Notes: generated from the sequence alone by a model not told the origin. A DNA stretch of 64,000 bases from Candidatus Nitrotoga sp. 1052 (GCF_927312905.1 NZ_CAKMHQ010000006.1:62001-126000), one strand, 5' to 3'. Shown: positions 1 to 9,589, counted from the stretch's first letter. Made by a program: numbers and translations.

Positions 1-50
1 GCTATAGTTAGGGAAGCTGCTCTGTAGCGAACCTAATATTTGGAGAGAAT

Positions 51-1097
51 ATGACCAAACTAAATCGTTTTTTTTATATATTTGGGCTTGCCGCCTCGTT
101 GTCGTTAGCAGTCAATGCTTCGGCCGTTAACCTCACCGGCGCAGGCGCCACCTTCCCCTATCCAATTTACGCCAAATGGGCAGATACTTATAAAACCCAA
201 ACCGGCATCAGCCTGAATTACCAATCTATCGGTTCCGGCGGGGGCATCAAACAAATTATCGCTAGGACAGTAGATTTTGGCGCCTCAGATATGCCGTTGA
301 AACCCGAAGAGCTGGAAAAGAACGGCCTGATGCAATTCCCGGCAGTGATGGGCGGTGTGGTGCCTGTCATCAACGTAGCCGGAGTTGCAGCCGGGCAGCT
401 CAAACTGGATGGCAAGGTGCTGGCCGACATTTTCCTCGGCAAGATCACCAAGTGGAATGACCCGGCACTAATGGCGCTGAATGTAGGCACTAAACTGCCC
501 AATGAAACCATCACCGTAGTACATCGCTCCGATGGTTCAGGCACCACCTTCATCTTCACCAACTACCTGTCCAAGGTTAGCCCGGAATGGAAATCTGCGG
601 TCGGCGAAGGCACTGCTGTCTCCTGGAAAGCGGGCACTGGCGGCAAAGGCAATGAAGGCGTGGCATCTTATGTGCAGCGCATAAAAAATTCCATCGGTTA
701 TGTGGAATATGCTTATGCTCTGCAGAATAAAATGACTTACGCACAACTAAAGAACCATGACGGCCAGTTTGTCAAACCAGATGACACCTCGTTCAAGGCT
801 GCTGCTGCCAACGCTGATTGGGAAAAGGCTCCAGGTTTTTATGAACTGTTGACCAACGAACCAGGCAAAGAAAGCTGGCCCATCACCGGTGCCACTTTCA
901 TTCTGATGCACAAGACGCAAGACAAACCTGAAACAGCTAAAGAGGTACTAAAGTTCTTCGACTGGGCTTACAGCAATGGCGGCAAAATGGCTGAGGCTCT
1001 GGATTATGTACCCATGCCGGAAAAAGTTCAGCAATTGGTGCGCGCCGCCTGGAAAGCACAGATCAAGGATAACAAGGGCAAGGCTTTCTGGAAATAA
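51..1097 (+). CDS. pstS: Phosphate ABC transporter substrate-binding protein PstS
   Basis: This is the periplasmic phosphate-binding protein that delivers inorganic phosphate to the PstCA permease. The 348-residue length is typical. A signal peptide of about 25 residues ends at NASA, and the mature protein begins with the family hallmark LTGAGATFPYPIY. The SIGSGGG and RSDGSGT phosphate-binding loops are also visible. The start is supported by a GGAGAG ribosome binding site 4 bases upstream. It is the first gene of a pstSCAB operon. A 12-bp stem-loop follows it, which fits the usual excess of pstS over pstCAB expression. Only 50 bases upstream are in the window, so a Pho box cannot be judged. 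Confidence 0.97.
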   Translation: MTKLNRFFYIFGLAASLSLAVNASAVNLTGAGATFPYPIYAKWADTYKTQTGISLNYQSIGSGGGIKQIIARTVDFGASDMPLKPEELEKNGLMQFPAVMGGVVPVINVAGVAAGQLKLDGKVLADIFLGKITKWNDPALMALNVGTKLPNETITVVHRSDGSGTTFIFTNYLSKVSPEWKSAVGEGTAVSWKAGTGGKGNEGVASYVQRIKNSIGYVEYAYALQNKMTYAQLKNHDGQFVKPDDTSFKAAAANADWEKAPGFYELLTNEPGKESWPITGATFILMHKTQDKPETAKEVLKFFDWAYSNGGKMAEALDYVPMPEKVQQLVRAAWKAQIKDNKGKAFWK

Positions 1098-1153
1098 TAG
1101 TCTACTTAAGCGCTCTGGCAGCGTGTGTTTGCAAGATATAATTCTTGCTGGAT

Positions 1154-1186
1154 AAAATTTGAGGGGGCCGGGCTCCCTCAAATTTT
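1154..1186 (+). terminator. Stem-loop between pstS and pstC (attenuator or mRNA stabiliser)
   Basis: A perfect 12-bp inverted repeat (AAAATTTGAGGG at 1154-1165 and its complement at 1175-1186) encloses a 9-base loop. It sits in the 107-base gap after pstS, and no strong T run follows. Partial termination or protection of the pstS message is the likely role; this is an inference. Confidence 0.6.
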
Positions 1187-1204
1187 GAGCACTTTTAAAA
1201 AATC

Positions 1205-2167
1205 ATGCCGACGTTTTTACGTGAAGTACATATGAAGCGCCATAATTTGCTGGACATTCTGTTCCGCAATGTCACTCGCTTGTCTGCATTTGCCGTGCTC
1301 ATGCTGCTAGTCGCCATAATCGTTTCGTTGATAATCGGCAGCCTACCCTCCATCAAGACGTTCGGTTTCCGGTTTTTAACCAGCGCAGAATGGAATCCGG
1401 TCACGGACGAGTTTGGCGCACTCGTTCCGATAGTTGGCACGCTGGTAACCTCTGCCATCGCCTTGCTGATCGCAATCCCGGTCAGTTTCGGCATCGCGCT
1501 TTTCCTCACTGAACTGTCACCGCGCTGGTTACGCCGCCCATTGGGCATTGCCATCGAACTGCTGGCTGGTATCCCCAGCATTATTTACGGCATGTGGGGT
1601 CTGTTCGTATTTGCGCCACTATTTGCTGACTATGTACAGCCTTGGCTCATTGAAAAACTTGGTCCGCTGCCGATATTTGGGCCTTTGTTTCAGGGCATTC
1701 CCATGGGTATAGGTGTGCTCACCGCAGGCATCATTCTTGCCATCATGGTAATTCCCTTTATTGCCTCGGTGATGCGCGATGTGTTCGAAGTTGTTCCTAC
1801 CCTGCTCAAGGAATCTGCTTATGGCTTGGGCGCTACCACTTGGGAAGTGATGTGGCATGTGGTACTGCCCTATACCAAGATCGGTGTGGCCGGCGGTATT
1901 ATGCTCGGCTTGGGGCGTGCGTTGGGCGAAACAATGGCGGTCACCTTCGTCATCGGCAATGCACATAAATTGAGTGCCTCACTACTGATGCCGGGTAATA
2001 GCATCTCCTCCGCGCTGGCCAACGAATTCAATGAGGCAGTGGGCGAGTTATATACCTCAGCGCTGGTCGAACTCGGACTAATTCTATTCTTAATCACTTT
2101 CATCGTGTTGTCGCTGGCGCGTTATATGCTGTATATGCTGACGAAACGCGAGGGATCTACGACCTGA
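1205..2167 (+). CDS. pstC: Phosphate ABC transporter permease PstC
   Basis: Inner-membrane permease subunit of the Pst high-affinity phosphate importer. Up to 320 residues with about six hydrophobic segments. The binding-protein-dependent transport signature (EAA loop) lies around [21 protein letters not shown], and [12 protein letters not shown] follows, as is typical of PstC. The reading frame opens at 1205, but the second ATG at 1232 (giving [11 protein letters not shown]) is about as plausible because neither has a strong ribosome binding site. pstA begins 2 bases after its stop, so the two are translationally linked. Confidence 0.95.
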   Translation: MPTFLREVHMKRHNLLDILFRNVTRLSAFAVLMLLVAIIVSLIIGSLPSIKTFGFRFLTSAEWNPVTDEFGALVPIVGTLVTSAIALLIAIPVSFGIALFLTELSPRWLRRPLGIAIELLAGIPSIIYGMWGLFVFAPLFADYVQPWLIEKLGPLPIFGPLFQGIPMGIGVLTAGIILAIMVIPFIASVMRDVFEVVPTLLKESAYGLGATTWEVMWHVVLPYTKIGVAGGIMLGLGRALGETMAVTFVIGNAHKLSASLLMPGNSISSALANEFNEAVGELYTSALVELGLILFLITFIVLSLARYMLYMLTKREGSTT

Positions 2168-2169
2168 TT

Positions 2170-3015
2170 ATGCTGACACTCTACGCACGCCGCCGTCTGA
2201 TTAATGCCATAGGTCTCGGAATTTCGGCCCTGGCCATGCTGTTCGGCCTGCTCTGGTTGGGCTGGATTTTATGGACGCTACTGGCAAACGGCCTGCCTCA
2301 ACTATCCATGGCAGTGCTTACCCAGATGACGCCACCACCAAACAGCGCCGGCGGCTTGCTCAACGCCATTGCCGGCAGCCTGATGATGACCTTTCTCGCC
2401 GCACTAATTGGCACTCCTATCGGCATACTGGCGGGCACCTATTTGGCGGAATTCGGCCAGCGCGGCTGGTTAGCGCCGACCACGCGCTTCATTAACGACG
2501 TATTGCTTTCTGCACCATCTATCGTGATCGGTCTGTTCATATATGAAATGTATGTCATCAAGATTGGGCACTTCTCCGGCTGGGCCGGTGCGCTGGCATT
2601 ATCCATTTTAGTCATCCCGATCGTCATCCGCACCACCGAAAATATGTTGCGCCTGGTGCCGAATACCTTGCGCGAAGCGGCGGCAGCGCTGGGCGCACCG
2701 CAATGGAAGGTGATCAACCTGGTTACTCTGCGCGCTGCACGAGCCGGCATTATTACCGGGGTGCTGCTAGCTGTGGCGCGTATTAGCGGAGAAACCGCAC
2801 CGCTATTGTTTACCTCGCTGAATAATCAATTTTGGAGCAGCGATATGAATCAGCCCATGGCCAACCTGCCGGTAGTCATTTTCCAATTTGCCATGAGTCC
2901 TTACCAGGACTGGCAGAGTCTCGCCTGGGCTGGTGCGCTGCTTATCACTTTCAGCGTGCTCTCGCTCAATATAATGGCGCGAGTCTTATTCCGCCAGAAA
3001 TCAACAACTTATTAA
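2170..3015 (+). CDS. pstA: Phosphate ABC transporter permease PstA
   Basis: Second inner-membrane permease subunit of the Pst transporter, 281 residues with about six transmembrane segments. The EAA-type loop [16 protein letters not shown] and the following [13 protein letters not shown] match PstA. It partners with PstC to form the phosphate channel and is driven by PstB. It starts 2 bases after pstC, and pstB follows after 12 bases, so this is one operon. Confidence 0.95.
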   Translation: MLTLYARRRLINAIGLGISALAMLFGLLWLGWILWTLLANGLPQLSMAVLTQMTPPPNSAGGLLNAIAGSLMMTFLAALIGTPIGILAGTYLAEFGQRGWLAPTTRFINDVLLSAPSIVIGLFIYEMYVIKIGHFSGWAGALALSILVIPIVIRTTENMLRLVPNTLREAAAALGAPQWKVINLVTLRAARAGIITGVLLAVARISGETAPLLFTSLNNQFWSSDMNQPMANLPVVIFQFAMSPYQDWQSLAWAGALLITFSVLSLNIMARVLFRQKSTTY

Positions 3016-3027
3016 GGATGCAGACAG

Positions 3028-3801
3028 ATGGGCGCTGAAAAAACTGTTACTCCGAAGCTGGTCGTACGCGACCTGAATTTTTACTACGGGGCTGAGCGCG
3101 CCCTCAAGGACATCAACCTGACCATTCCGGAAAAAATGGTGACCGCCTTTATTGGTCCCTCAGGCTGCGGCAAGTCCACCATGCTGCGCACCTTCAACCG
3201 CATGTACCAGCTCTATCCGAAGCAAAAAGCTACTGGCGAAGTTCTGCTGGATGGTGAAAATATTCTCGACAAAAAACAGGATCTCAACACACTCCGTGCC
3301 AAGATCGGCATGGTATTCCAGAAACCTACTCCGTTCCCAATGTCTATTTATGACAACATTGCTTTCGGTGCGAAACTCTATGAAAACCTTAGCCGCCATG
3401 ATATGGACGAGCGCGTGGAATGGGCATTGAGGAAAGCAGCGCTCTGGACAGAGGCGAAAGATAAACTAAAACAGAGCGGCACCGGACTTTCCGGCGGTCA
3501 GCAACAGCGCTTGTGTATCGCGCGCGCTATTGCTGTCAAACCGCAAATATTGTTGCTCGACGAACCTACCTCTGCGCTAGACCCAATTTCCACCGCACAC
3601 ATCGAAAAGCTGATCGATGAGCTGAAAGCAGAATTCACCATCATCATCGTCACCCACAATATGCAGCAGGCAGCGCGCGTGTCAGACTACACCGCCTATA
3701 TGTATCTGGGCGACCTGATCGAATTCGGCGATACCAGCACGGTGTTCACCAATCCTAAGCGCAAGGAAACGGAAGATTACATTACAGGCCGATTCGGGTA
3801 A
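3028..3801 (+). CDS. pstB: Phosphate ABC transporter ATP-binding protein PstB
   Basis: Cytoplasmic ATPase of the phosphate importer, 257 residues. It shows Walker [13 protein letters not shown] signature LSGGQQQR, Walker [14 protein letters not shown] and the H-loop VTHNMQQA, all in the expected order. An AAGGA ribosome binding site precedes the ATG. It is the last gene of pstSCAB. A phoU gene, which often follows pstB, is not present; the next gene is convergent and unrelated. Confidence 0.97.
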   Translation: MGAEKTVTPKLVVRDLNFYYGAERALKDINLTIPEKMVTAFIGPSGCGKSTMLRTFNRMYQLYPKQKATGEVLLDGENILDKKQDLNTLRAKIGMVFQKPTPFPMSIYDNIAFGAKLYENLSRHDMDERVEWALRKAALWTEAKDKLKQSGTGLSGGQQQRLCIARAIAVKPQILLLDEPTSALDPISTAHIEKLIDELKAEFTIIIVTHNMQQAARVSDYTAYMYLGDLIEFGDTSTVFTNPKRKETEDYITGRFG

Positions 3802-3927
3802 TCGTTCGCTCCTGATTTGCATCTATAAGAACAATGCTATTAATCTATAGCTACAACATTATTCTGGGGTGAAGAGATTAAAGATTAAATTCTTCGCCAA
3901 TCAACCCCACGTTACAGAATGAAAACT

Positions 3928-4671
3928 TCAACTCAGGCATTCTTTAATTTCTGCCCATAACGACTCATAAGCCAAAGCTGCCCGACACTTTGGAGCATAG
4001 CTGGCAAGGGCTGCGCGATTAAGTCCCATACGTTCTATATCGCTGGCATAGGGAATAGTAGTGTTAAGCAATCCGGCTAAAGTTTTCGGTGGCTTTTCAA
4101 CAATAAGCCGGTGCAGCTGTTTGCGTATGTCCACCATGGAAAAAAATGGAAGCACCAGAAGATTATCCAGATTATTTTCTTTGCAAAACTTCAGAATCTG
4201 GTCCAACGTTCGCAACGATAAAATCGTAGGAATGGTCGGCACTAACAAGATGTCAGCCGCCTGAAATACGTTTTCGGATACTAGCGAAATACTGGGCGGA
4301 CAATCCAGAAAAGCAATGTCATAGTCGTCATCCAGACTCTTGAGCAACTTTCGTAATTGCCGCGTGGGTTTTTTTGCATCTTCCAAAAATAAATCCATAT
4401 TGCGGAAGGAAAAGTCCGCAGGAATAAGGTCGAGATTGGCATAATCAGTTCCCTTGATTAACTCACCCAAACCTTGCTTGCCATCCATCAGCGTTTTAAA
4501 GCCTCCTTTTATCTTGGGCTTAACACGAAAATAAAAAGAAGCCGCACCTTGCGGATCCAAGTCCACAACCAATGTGCGGGCACCCTCACGACTTGCCAGA
4601 TAGGCCAGATTGACGGTCGTTGCGGTTTTACCGACACCCCCCTTAATGTTGTAGCAGGCAATAATCTTCAT
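3928..4671 (-). CDS. ParA/MinD-type partition ATPase coupled to the CHAD gene
   Basis: A small 247-residue ParA-family ATPase without an N-terminal DNA-binding domain. It has the deviant Walker A KGGVGKTATT with the signature lysine (K10) and catalytic lysine (K15). The A' motif DLDPQG lies around residue 37 and Walker B FLDCPP around residue 121. No parB or parS is visible nearby, so it is probably not a chromosome partition system. Its start overlaps the end of the CHAD-domain gene by 29 bases, so the two are translationally coupled. Orphan ParA proteins of this kind position cellular cargo such as carboxysomes (McdA) or chemoreceptor clusters (ParC). Here the cargo could be polyphosphate granules, which is an inference from the neighbour. 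Confidence 0.85.
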   Translation of the reverse strand: MKIIACYNIKGGVGKTATTVNLAYLASREGARTLVVDLDPQGAASFYFRVKPKIKGGFKTLMDGKQGLGELIKGTDYANLDLIPADFSFRNMDLFLEDAKKPTRQLRKLLKSLDDDYDIAFLDCPPSISLVSENVFQAADILLVPTIPTILSLRTLDQILKFCKENNLDNLLVLPFFSMVDIRKQLHRLIVEKPPKTLAGLLNTTIPYASDIERMGLNRAALASYAPKCRAALAYESLWAEIKECLS

Positions 4672-6274
4672 GAGAGCGTGCTTCCTTTTGGATCTTGGGT
4701 TTAAATAGCCTCCTGAAAGCTACACGATTCTTATTTTCTGCGAAGGTCGCAAATCGTGTCTTAAACATTTTGCGTACCTGGCTTTGGCGTTGTTCGAGCG
4801 TCTGCAGAATAATATCAATTGCCGCCAACGTACGGTCAGTCGCTCCGCTTTCGGATTTCATCTGGGCCCTGAATGTTGCCAATGATGCGATTTGAACATG
4901 AATATCCTGATATTCTCCGAGTTGATTTTGAAGAAACTTCAGCGCTTTAATTAACTGCTTGATCTCATCCGATGGATAGAGGCTTTGAAAAAATTCCATC
5001 AAGTAACGCAGTTTTTTGCATGACTTGCGTAGTTCATGCAAATCTTCGGGGGGGCTGCTCGCATTGATAGCCTCACCTTCTTTAATGACACGTCGAACCA
5101 TGCGCCATATTCGCTGATTTGCTACATCAAACGTTGAACAGTGGGCATTAGGAAGTGTAGTTCGTGCTGGTAATGGAGCTTTCAAGTACACTAGCCAAGC
5201 AGCTATCATTTTTCTATAACGCGCTGACTCTAGATGCATAACTAACTTTTTATGTTCGATTATCCGATGTTCTCCCAGAAAATAATAAAGTGGGTCAAGA
5301 TCATCCCTGACAGGTAGCGGCAGGCTATTTTTGTAAGCTCCGAAATTTAACAGATAGACATCGAGGTCACGGGTTGGGCCAGTTATTTCTCCTAGCCATG
5401 CAAATTTTCGACTAAATCGATCCCACATTTTATGTGGCAAAACACCTCTTATTTGCCCTAAAGCCGAACGACTCCGTCGTACAGCGACGCGGAAGTCATG
5501 GAGAAACTCTGTATCCAAATCAGCTCTTATGCCCCACTCATTAGCTTTCATAATCTCAAGCAGGCGCAACAAAATGTTGCGCATCACCACCTCGATATGT
5601 GTCTCCGGACGCAGCTTTAAATTCAAATCGGAAGAATATGCTCCAGGCTGTAATTCAACTGCTGCCATTGCCCTTTGTACCATACCCTGGTTATCAACTT
5701 TAAGAGCCAACTGTTGATTGATTACTTGTAAAACTTCTTTAAAAACGGTGCCATAACCTTTCACTGATTCTACGTACAATATGGCAGGAAGCTTGCGTGG
5801 CTTGGATTCGGTCGATCCCAAAATTCGATTTTCTTCGATACCTAGCCGGGCGACCGTTTTTTTTTCCTTATTCAGCACTATCAGGCCATGAACCATACAG
5901 TTCATGCGAAGAAGGGGCAACAAGGCACGCATTTCCAGTATAGGCTCCAGACGTTCGCGCAGATCACAATCAGGCAGATCCCAAGCAAATCGGACCATGT
6001 TATTGATTGAGGTGTTGCCATAAATTTCATTGGACACAAAGTTGCGCCAACGCAATGCAAAGCCACCAGTTCCGGATTCCTTTTCAATAACGCCACCGGC
6101 ACAATAAATTCGCCAGTCAAAACTATCAAAGTAGGTACGCTGCAACACGTGGGTATGCAATTCCTCACAATGCATGCATGTGAGAAATTTATTTTTAATG
6201 TCCGATATTTTTATGTCAGCCGGAATGACAAAACTCATCCGATGAACTGTGGTGCTCACCCTTTGTACGGACAT
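4643..6274 (-). CDS. CHAD domain protein (polyphosphate-associated)
   Basis: A 543-residue protein. The C-terminal half (about residues 225-520) is a CHAD domain. Its two histidine/arginine helices are visible as HDFRVAVRRSRS (residue 259 on) and HELRKSCKKLRY (residue 413 on). CHAD domains bind polyphosphate and locate to polyphosphate granules. The N-terminal 220 residues contain a YFDSFDW-type stretch followed by ALRWRN and look like a diverged CYTH-type tunnel fold, but that is uncertain. The gene lies between a CYTH protein and a ParA ATPase, with which it overlaps, in a minus-strand set that also includes exopolyphosphatase. Confidence 0.85.
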   Translation of the reverse strand: MSVQRVSTTVHRMSFVIPADIKISDIKNKFLTCMHCEELHTHVLQRTYFDSFDWRIYCAGGVIEKESGTGGFALRWRNFVSNEIYGNTSINNMVRFAWDLPDCDLRERLEPILEMRALLPLLRMNCMVHGLIVLNKEKKTVARLGIEENRILGSTESKPRKLPAILYVESVKGYGTVFKEVLQVINQQLALKVDNQGMVQRAMAAVELQPGAYSSDLNLKLRPETHIEVVMRNILLRLLEIMKANEWGIRADLDTEFLHDFRVAVRRSRSALGQIRGVLPHKMWDRFSRKFAWLGEITGPTRDLDVYLLNFGAYKNSLPLPVRDDLDPLYYFLGEHRIIEHKKLVMHLESARYRKMIAAWLVYLKAPLPARTTLPNAHCSTFDVANQRIWRMVRRVIKEGEAINASSPPEDLHELRKSCKKLRYLMEFFQSLYPSDEIKQLIKALKFLQNQLGEYQDIHVQIASLATFRAQMKSESGATDRTLAAIDIILQTLEQRQSQVRKMFKTRFATFAENKNRVAFRRLFKPKIQKEARSHEDYCLLQH

Positions 6275-6441
6275 GATTTTCTTTGAATATTGGTCATTTT
6301 GGAGTATTTATATGACTAAAGAAGAGTGGGTACACAGATCCATGATGATAGATTGCAATATGCCATATGCCATATGCATGTAATTCTCTGCCTTGCCGCC
6401 TGGAATATTCAGTCGAACATCAGCCCGATTTTTACTGGACT

Positions 6442-7065
6442 TTATTTTGCATGAGAGTAGCCGCTATAAAACTTATAGCCTCGGTCAGCCTTGCTTCTAT
6501 CTTCAGGCTGCAAAGCAATTGATTTCCGCAATTCTCGGGCCAGATCGAACAGTGACGCAGGGGCTCCTGACTTCAATTCCAATTCAACTTCGCAAATCGG
6601 AACCTGTTTATTTTTTGCCTGTATTTCGCCTGCATCCAATGCCAGCTCAATTAAACCGTTAGGAAGCTCCATTAGCCAGATCGTGCGCCAGAAATCCGTT
6701 ACAAATATCGGTATTAACCTGTTTTGGATATCCGGCGTAAAAAAACTGTGCCATGGTGATACTGATAGCTTGTCAAAATCCGGCATGCCACCAGTAACAG
6801 GCACTTCCCATTCAGGACGTTGATGCAGCCCACCCTCTACATTGCCGCTACCTTTCACGGTCTGAATCCAGTGTCCACCAGCCTGACGTAAACGCAGGGC
6901 AATCCGCTGGCGCATAAGCTCAAGATCCGGCGTATCAAAGTAAATGCTGTGAAGCTTTTGCCTCAACGGCCCGGATTTGCACGCCGACTTAAGCAGTGGG
7001 TGCTGCAATAACTGGGGGATGTTTGCGCTATCAATGAGTAGCTTCAATTCAATTTCAGTATGCAT
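6442..7065 (-). CDS. CYTH domain protein (inorganic triphosphatase-like)
   Basis: A 207-residue protein consisting of a single CYTH domain. The N-terminal EIELKL supplies the ExExK metal/phosphate motif. YFDTPDLEL, ALRLRQ, TVKG and RPEWEV follow in the order of the family's tunnel strands. CYTH enzymes hydrolyse inorganic triphosphate or bind polyphosphate. In many bacteria CYTH and CHAD are fused in one protein of about 500 residues (YgiF-like); here they are separate neighbouring genes. The exact substrate cannot be read from sequence. Confidence 0.85.
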   Translation of the reverse strand: MHTEIELKLLIDSANIPQLLQHPLLKSACKSGPLRQKLHSIYFDTPDLELMRQRIALRLRQAGGHWIQTVKGSGNVEGGLHQRPEWEVPVTGGMPDFDKLSVSPWHSFFTPDIQNRLIPIFVTDFWRTIWLMELPNGLIELALDAGEIQAKNKQVPICEVELELKSGAPASLFDLARELRKSIALQPEDRSKADRGYKFYSGYSHAK

Positions 7066-7143
7066 AAGCGTAGTACGGAATATTTTAAGTCACAAATATT
7101 TGCAGGTATAAAGCTATGTTTTAACAGCAGTTACATAAAAATA

Positions 7144-8637
7144 TTAACTGGTTACTGAAAAACTGACTCCTACTGCCTTCCATTCTTTGATCTCAGCTTG
7201 CAACGCATTTTCTGTGAGCGGATTTTGCTCAATCCAATATTTATCAAGTTTGATGCGATACTCATTGCCGCTTTTTTTCAATTGCATTTCAGGCAAGGTT
7301 ACATCCGTACGACTACGACAAAACAAAACCGCCAGACGCAATGCTAATATTGCGCTCCAATCCTGTATTATTCCCGACAAGTTTGGCACCTTGGAAAGCG
7401 ACCCGCGTTGCGCTCTTACTTGCAACCCAAGCTGAAACTGTTCCATTTTAGAAAAACCCGGCATATCAGCGTTTTCCAAAATGTAAGCTGCATGTTTGTG
7501 ATAACCACTATGTGCGATGGAAATACCTATTTCATGCAACCTGGCCACCCATTGCAACTGCTGCTGCGCAGCGTCAACATCAACATCAACATCAACGTCA
7601 TAGCCCTGCGCCACTTGCTTGAAAAACGACAACGATAAATCCTCCACACGTTTGGCTTGTAATGGATCAATATGGTAACGTCGCATGAATTGGCTCACGG
7701 TGACATCGCGCATATCCTGATGATGCAAACGACCCAACAGGTCATATAACACCCCTTCTTTGAGGGCGGCGCCCGCTACGCTCATATGCTGAATATTCAA
7801 TTCAGTGAAAACTGCCGACATAATGGCGAATCCACCAGGCAGAACAGGAATGCGATCCGGTTTAAGGCCAAGTGCATCCAGCCGCTTGCATTCTCCTGCT
7901 TTCAGTAACATGGAACGCAATTTTGCCAGCCCCTCTGCCGTTATACCTTCATTGCTCCAATCGTTTTGCTTTAACAAATCTGCCAACGCACGTGCTGTAC
8001 CAGATGACCCGATCGCTTCTTGCCAATTTCCGCCGGAAAACTCAAAACGAATTGTTTGTAGCTCCATGCGCGCAGCGAGTTCCGCCTGCCGCATGGCATC
8101 TTTAGTAATTTTACCGTCGCCAAAAAAACGCTTGCTATAACTGACGCATCCCATATACAAACTTTCCATTCGAAGCGGCTCCAATCCCTCGCCAATCACG
8201 CATTCGGTAGAGCCACCGCCGATATCAACCACCAACCTATGATTTTGCGATGGTGGCATGCCATGTGCCACGCCCAGATAAATTAACCGCGCCTCCTCTC
8301 GGCCAGCGATTACTTCGATCGGAAAACCCAAGGCATCTTCTGCTTTTTCAAGAAAAGCGGATGCATTTTTAGCCAGCCTGAAAGTATTCGTACCTACCGC
8401 CCTTACAGCATGGATTGGCAAGCCACGTAAGCGCTCGCCAAAACGCTTAAGGCATGCAAGGGCACGTAGTTGGGACTCGTCGTCCAGAAATTTGTCCGGC
8501 GTTAGCCCTGCAGCCAGACGTACCGTTTCCTTCAAGGAATCGAGTGGATATATCTGATCTTCCACCACTCGCGCGACTTGTAGCCGGAAGCTATTGGAAC
8601 CCAAATCCACTGCGGCAATGGTATCGTATGCTTGCAC
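7144..8637 (-). CDS. ppx: Exopolyphosphatase / guanosine pentaphosphate phosphatase (Ppx/GppA)
   Basis: A 497-residue actin-fold phosphatase that removes terminal phosphate from polyphosphate (or from pppGpp). N-terminal AAVDLGSNSFRLQ and VVDIGGGSTECV are the two phosphate-binding loops. The C-terminal HD-like region (WVARLHEIGISIAHSGYHKHAAY) is typical of Ppx/GppA. A hexanucleotide repeat encodes a run of alternating Asp-Val around residues 350-358, probably in a surface loop. It is the first gene of the ppx-CYTH-CHAD-parA minus-strand set. No ppk lies in the window. Confidence 0.93.
   Translation of the reverse strand: MQAYDTIAAVDLGSNSFRLQVARVVEDQIYPLDSLKETVRLAAGLTPDKFLDDESQLRALACLKRFGERLRGLPIHAVRAVGTNTFRLAKNASAFLEKAEDALGFPIEVIAGREEARLIYLGVAHGMPPSQNHRLVVDIGGGSTECVIGEGLEPLRMESLYMGCVSYSKRFFGDGKITKDAMRQAELAARMELQTIRFEFSGGNWQEAIGSSGTARALADLLKQNDWSNEGITAEGLAKLRSMLLKAGECKRLDALGLKPDRIPVLPGGFAIMSAVFTELNIQHMSVAGAALKEGVLYDLLGRLHHQDMRDVTVSQFMRRYHIDPLQAKRVEDLSLSFFKQVAQGYDVDVDVDVDAAQQQLQWVARLHEIGISIAHSGYHKHAAYILENADMPGFSKMEQFQLGLQVRAQRGSLSKVPNLSGIIQDWSAILALRLAVLFCRSRTDVTLPEMQLKKSGNEYRIKLDKYWIEQNPLTENALQAEIKEWKAVGVSFSVTS
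7574..7605 (-). repeat. Hexanucleotide microsatellite inside ppx
   Basis: About five copies of a six-base unit (ACATCA on the + strand, the last one variant) encode alternating Asp and Val. A change in unit number would keep the reading frame and change the protein only by Asp-Val pairs. Confidence 0.75.
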
Positions 8638-8901
8638 AGTAATTACCTATCAATACAAGGTTAGCCACTTACTCGGTGTGGTACATATAGCTTATAAAAT
8701 TTTAGTATATTCTGGCACGGAAGATTGCAATCATTTTTCCATCGCCTACATTTTTTTCGCCATTTGCAATAAGGTTCTTCACGTCCATCGGTTTGTCAAA
8801 GGCAGCATTTGAATAATGGCATAGTCAATCTGCAGTAATGCGACAAAAACCGTTGAACAATGACATTTTGCTTCGGGACAACAGAACATTGTAACAACTG
8901 C
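8638..8901. other. Intergenic region upstream of ppx
   Basis: 264 bases between the divergent-side end of ppx and the next minus-strand gene. No convincing gene or strong hairpin was seen. The ppx promoter should lie here. Confidence 0.5.
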
Positions 8902-9375
8902 TCAATGTTTCGTTGGCCGACCTGTTTTGAGTATTTCCACTTGCCCTACAACATTAACCAACTCAGAATCAGACAGCTTTGACAAGCAAAGCAACCCCGC
9001 TCGCAGCAATTCACTTTTCTTCACATGAACACCAGCCAGCAGGCACTTCCTCTTTAATGCGGCGAACTGCGAATAATCATTTTCTGGCATGCTGAAGCTA
9101 TCACGCACCATTTTAATTTTTTTAGGCTTATCCGCCTTTGATAACTTCCCCGTTTTAACTATTTTAGAAGGTGTTACATCAGATTTTGCGACAGGATTTT
9201 TGTTTGCCATTTTGGCCGTCACCTGTGTGGGAATCACGGCTTTAACCGCTGGAGCAGGCTTAGGCTTATTACTTGCTGCCACTTTAGTTGGCAACGATCT
9301 CGTAGCAGTTTTAGATTTAGAAACAGGTTTGGATTTAACAGCATTTTTTGCTTTTGTCGTCATGGCTCGCTCCAA
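8902..9375 (-). CDS. Lysine/alanine/proline-rich basic protein with C-terminal helix-rich domain
   Basis: A 157-residue protein in two parts. Residues 1-90 are low complexity (Lys, Ala, Pro, Thr, Val) and resemble histone H1-like or AlgP/PhaF-type tails that bind DNA non-specifically. Residues 91-157 form a compact domain (SFSMPENDYSQFAALK, KKSELLRAGLLCL, LKTGRPTKH) resembling ribbon-helix-helix-type sequences common in betaproteobacteria. An internal start at residue 5 is possible. It lies just upstream of ppx on the same strand. By analogy with AlgP in Pseudomonas, it could link the nucleoid to storage granules; this is an inference. Confidence 0.75.
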   Translation of the reverse strand: MERAMTTKAKNAVKSKPVSKSKTATRSLPTKVAASNKPKPAPAVKAVIPTQVTAKMANKNPVAKSDVTPSKIVKTGKLSKADKPKKIKMVRDSFSMPENDYSQFAALKRKCLLAGVHVKKSELLRAGLLCLSKLSDSELVNVVGQVEILKTGRPTKH

Positions 9376-9528
9376 ATTAAATGAGAATTCTAAAAAATAG
9401 TTACCGGTGCAGATTTGGATAATAACATTACTTTATAAACAGTTTATATTAATATCTCCGGGTTCAATTCCCCATCCCTTGGGGCGAAGGCTGGCTGAAA
9501 GCCGGCAGCTTGGAGAGCGGTGTTAATC

Positions 9529-9548
9529 CCCCGCTGCTCGCGGCGGGG
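9529..9548. terminator. GC-rich stem-loop between HIT gene and the basic-protein gene
   Basis: CCCCGC (9529-9534) pairs with GCGGGG (9543-9548) over an 8-base loop. TGCTTTATTT follows on the + strand. It lies 41 bases past the end of the HIT gene, so it is probably its terminator. The T-rich side faces the opposite strand, so this is not certain. Confidence 0.4.
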
Positions 9549-9589
9549 TGCTTTATTTAGTTGGATTAATCTGCAAGGTTACATATCGA

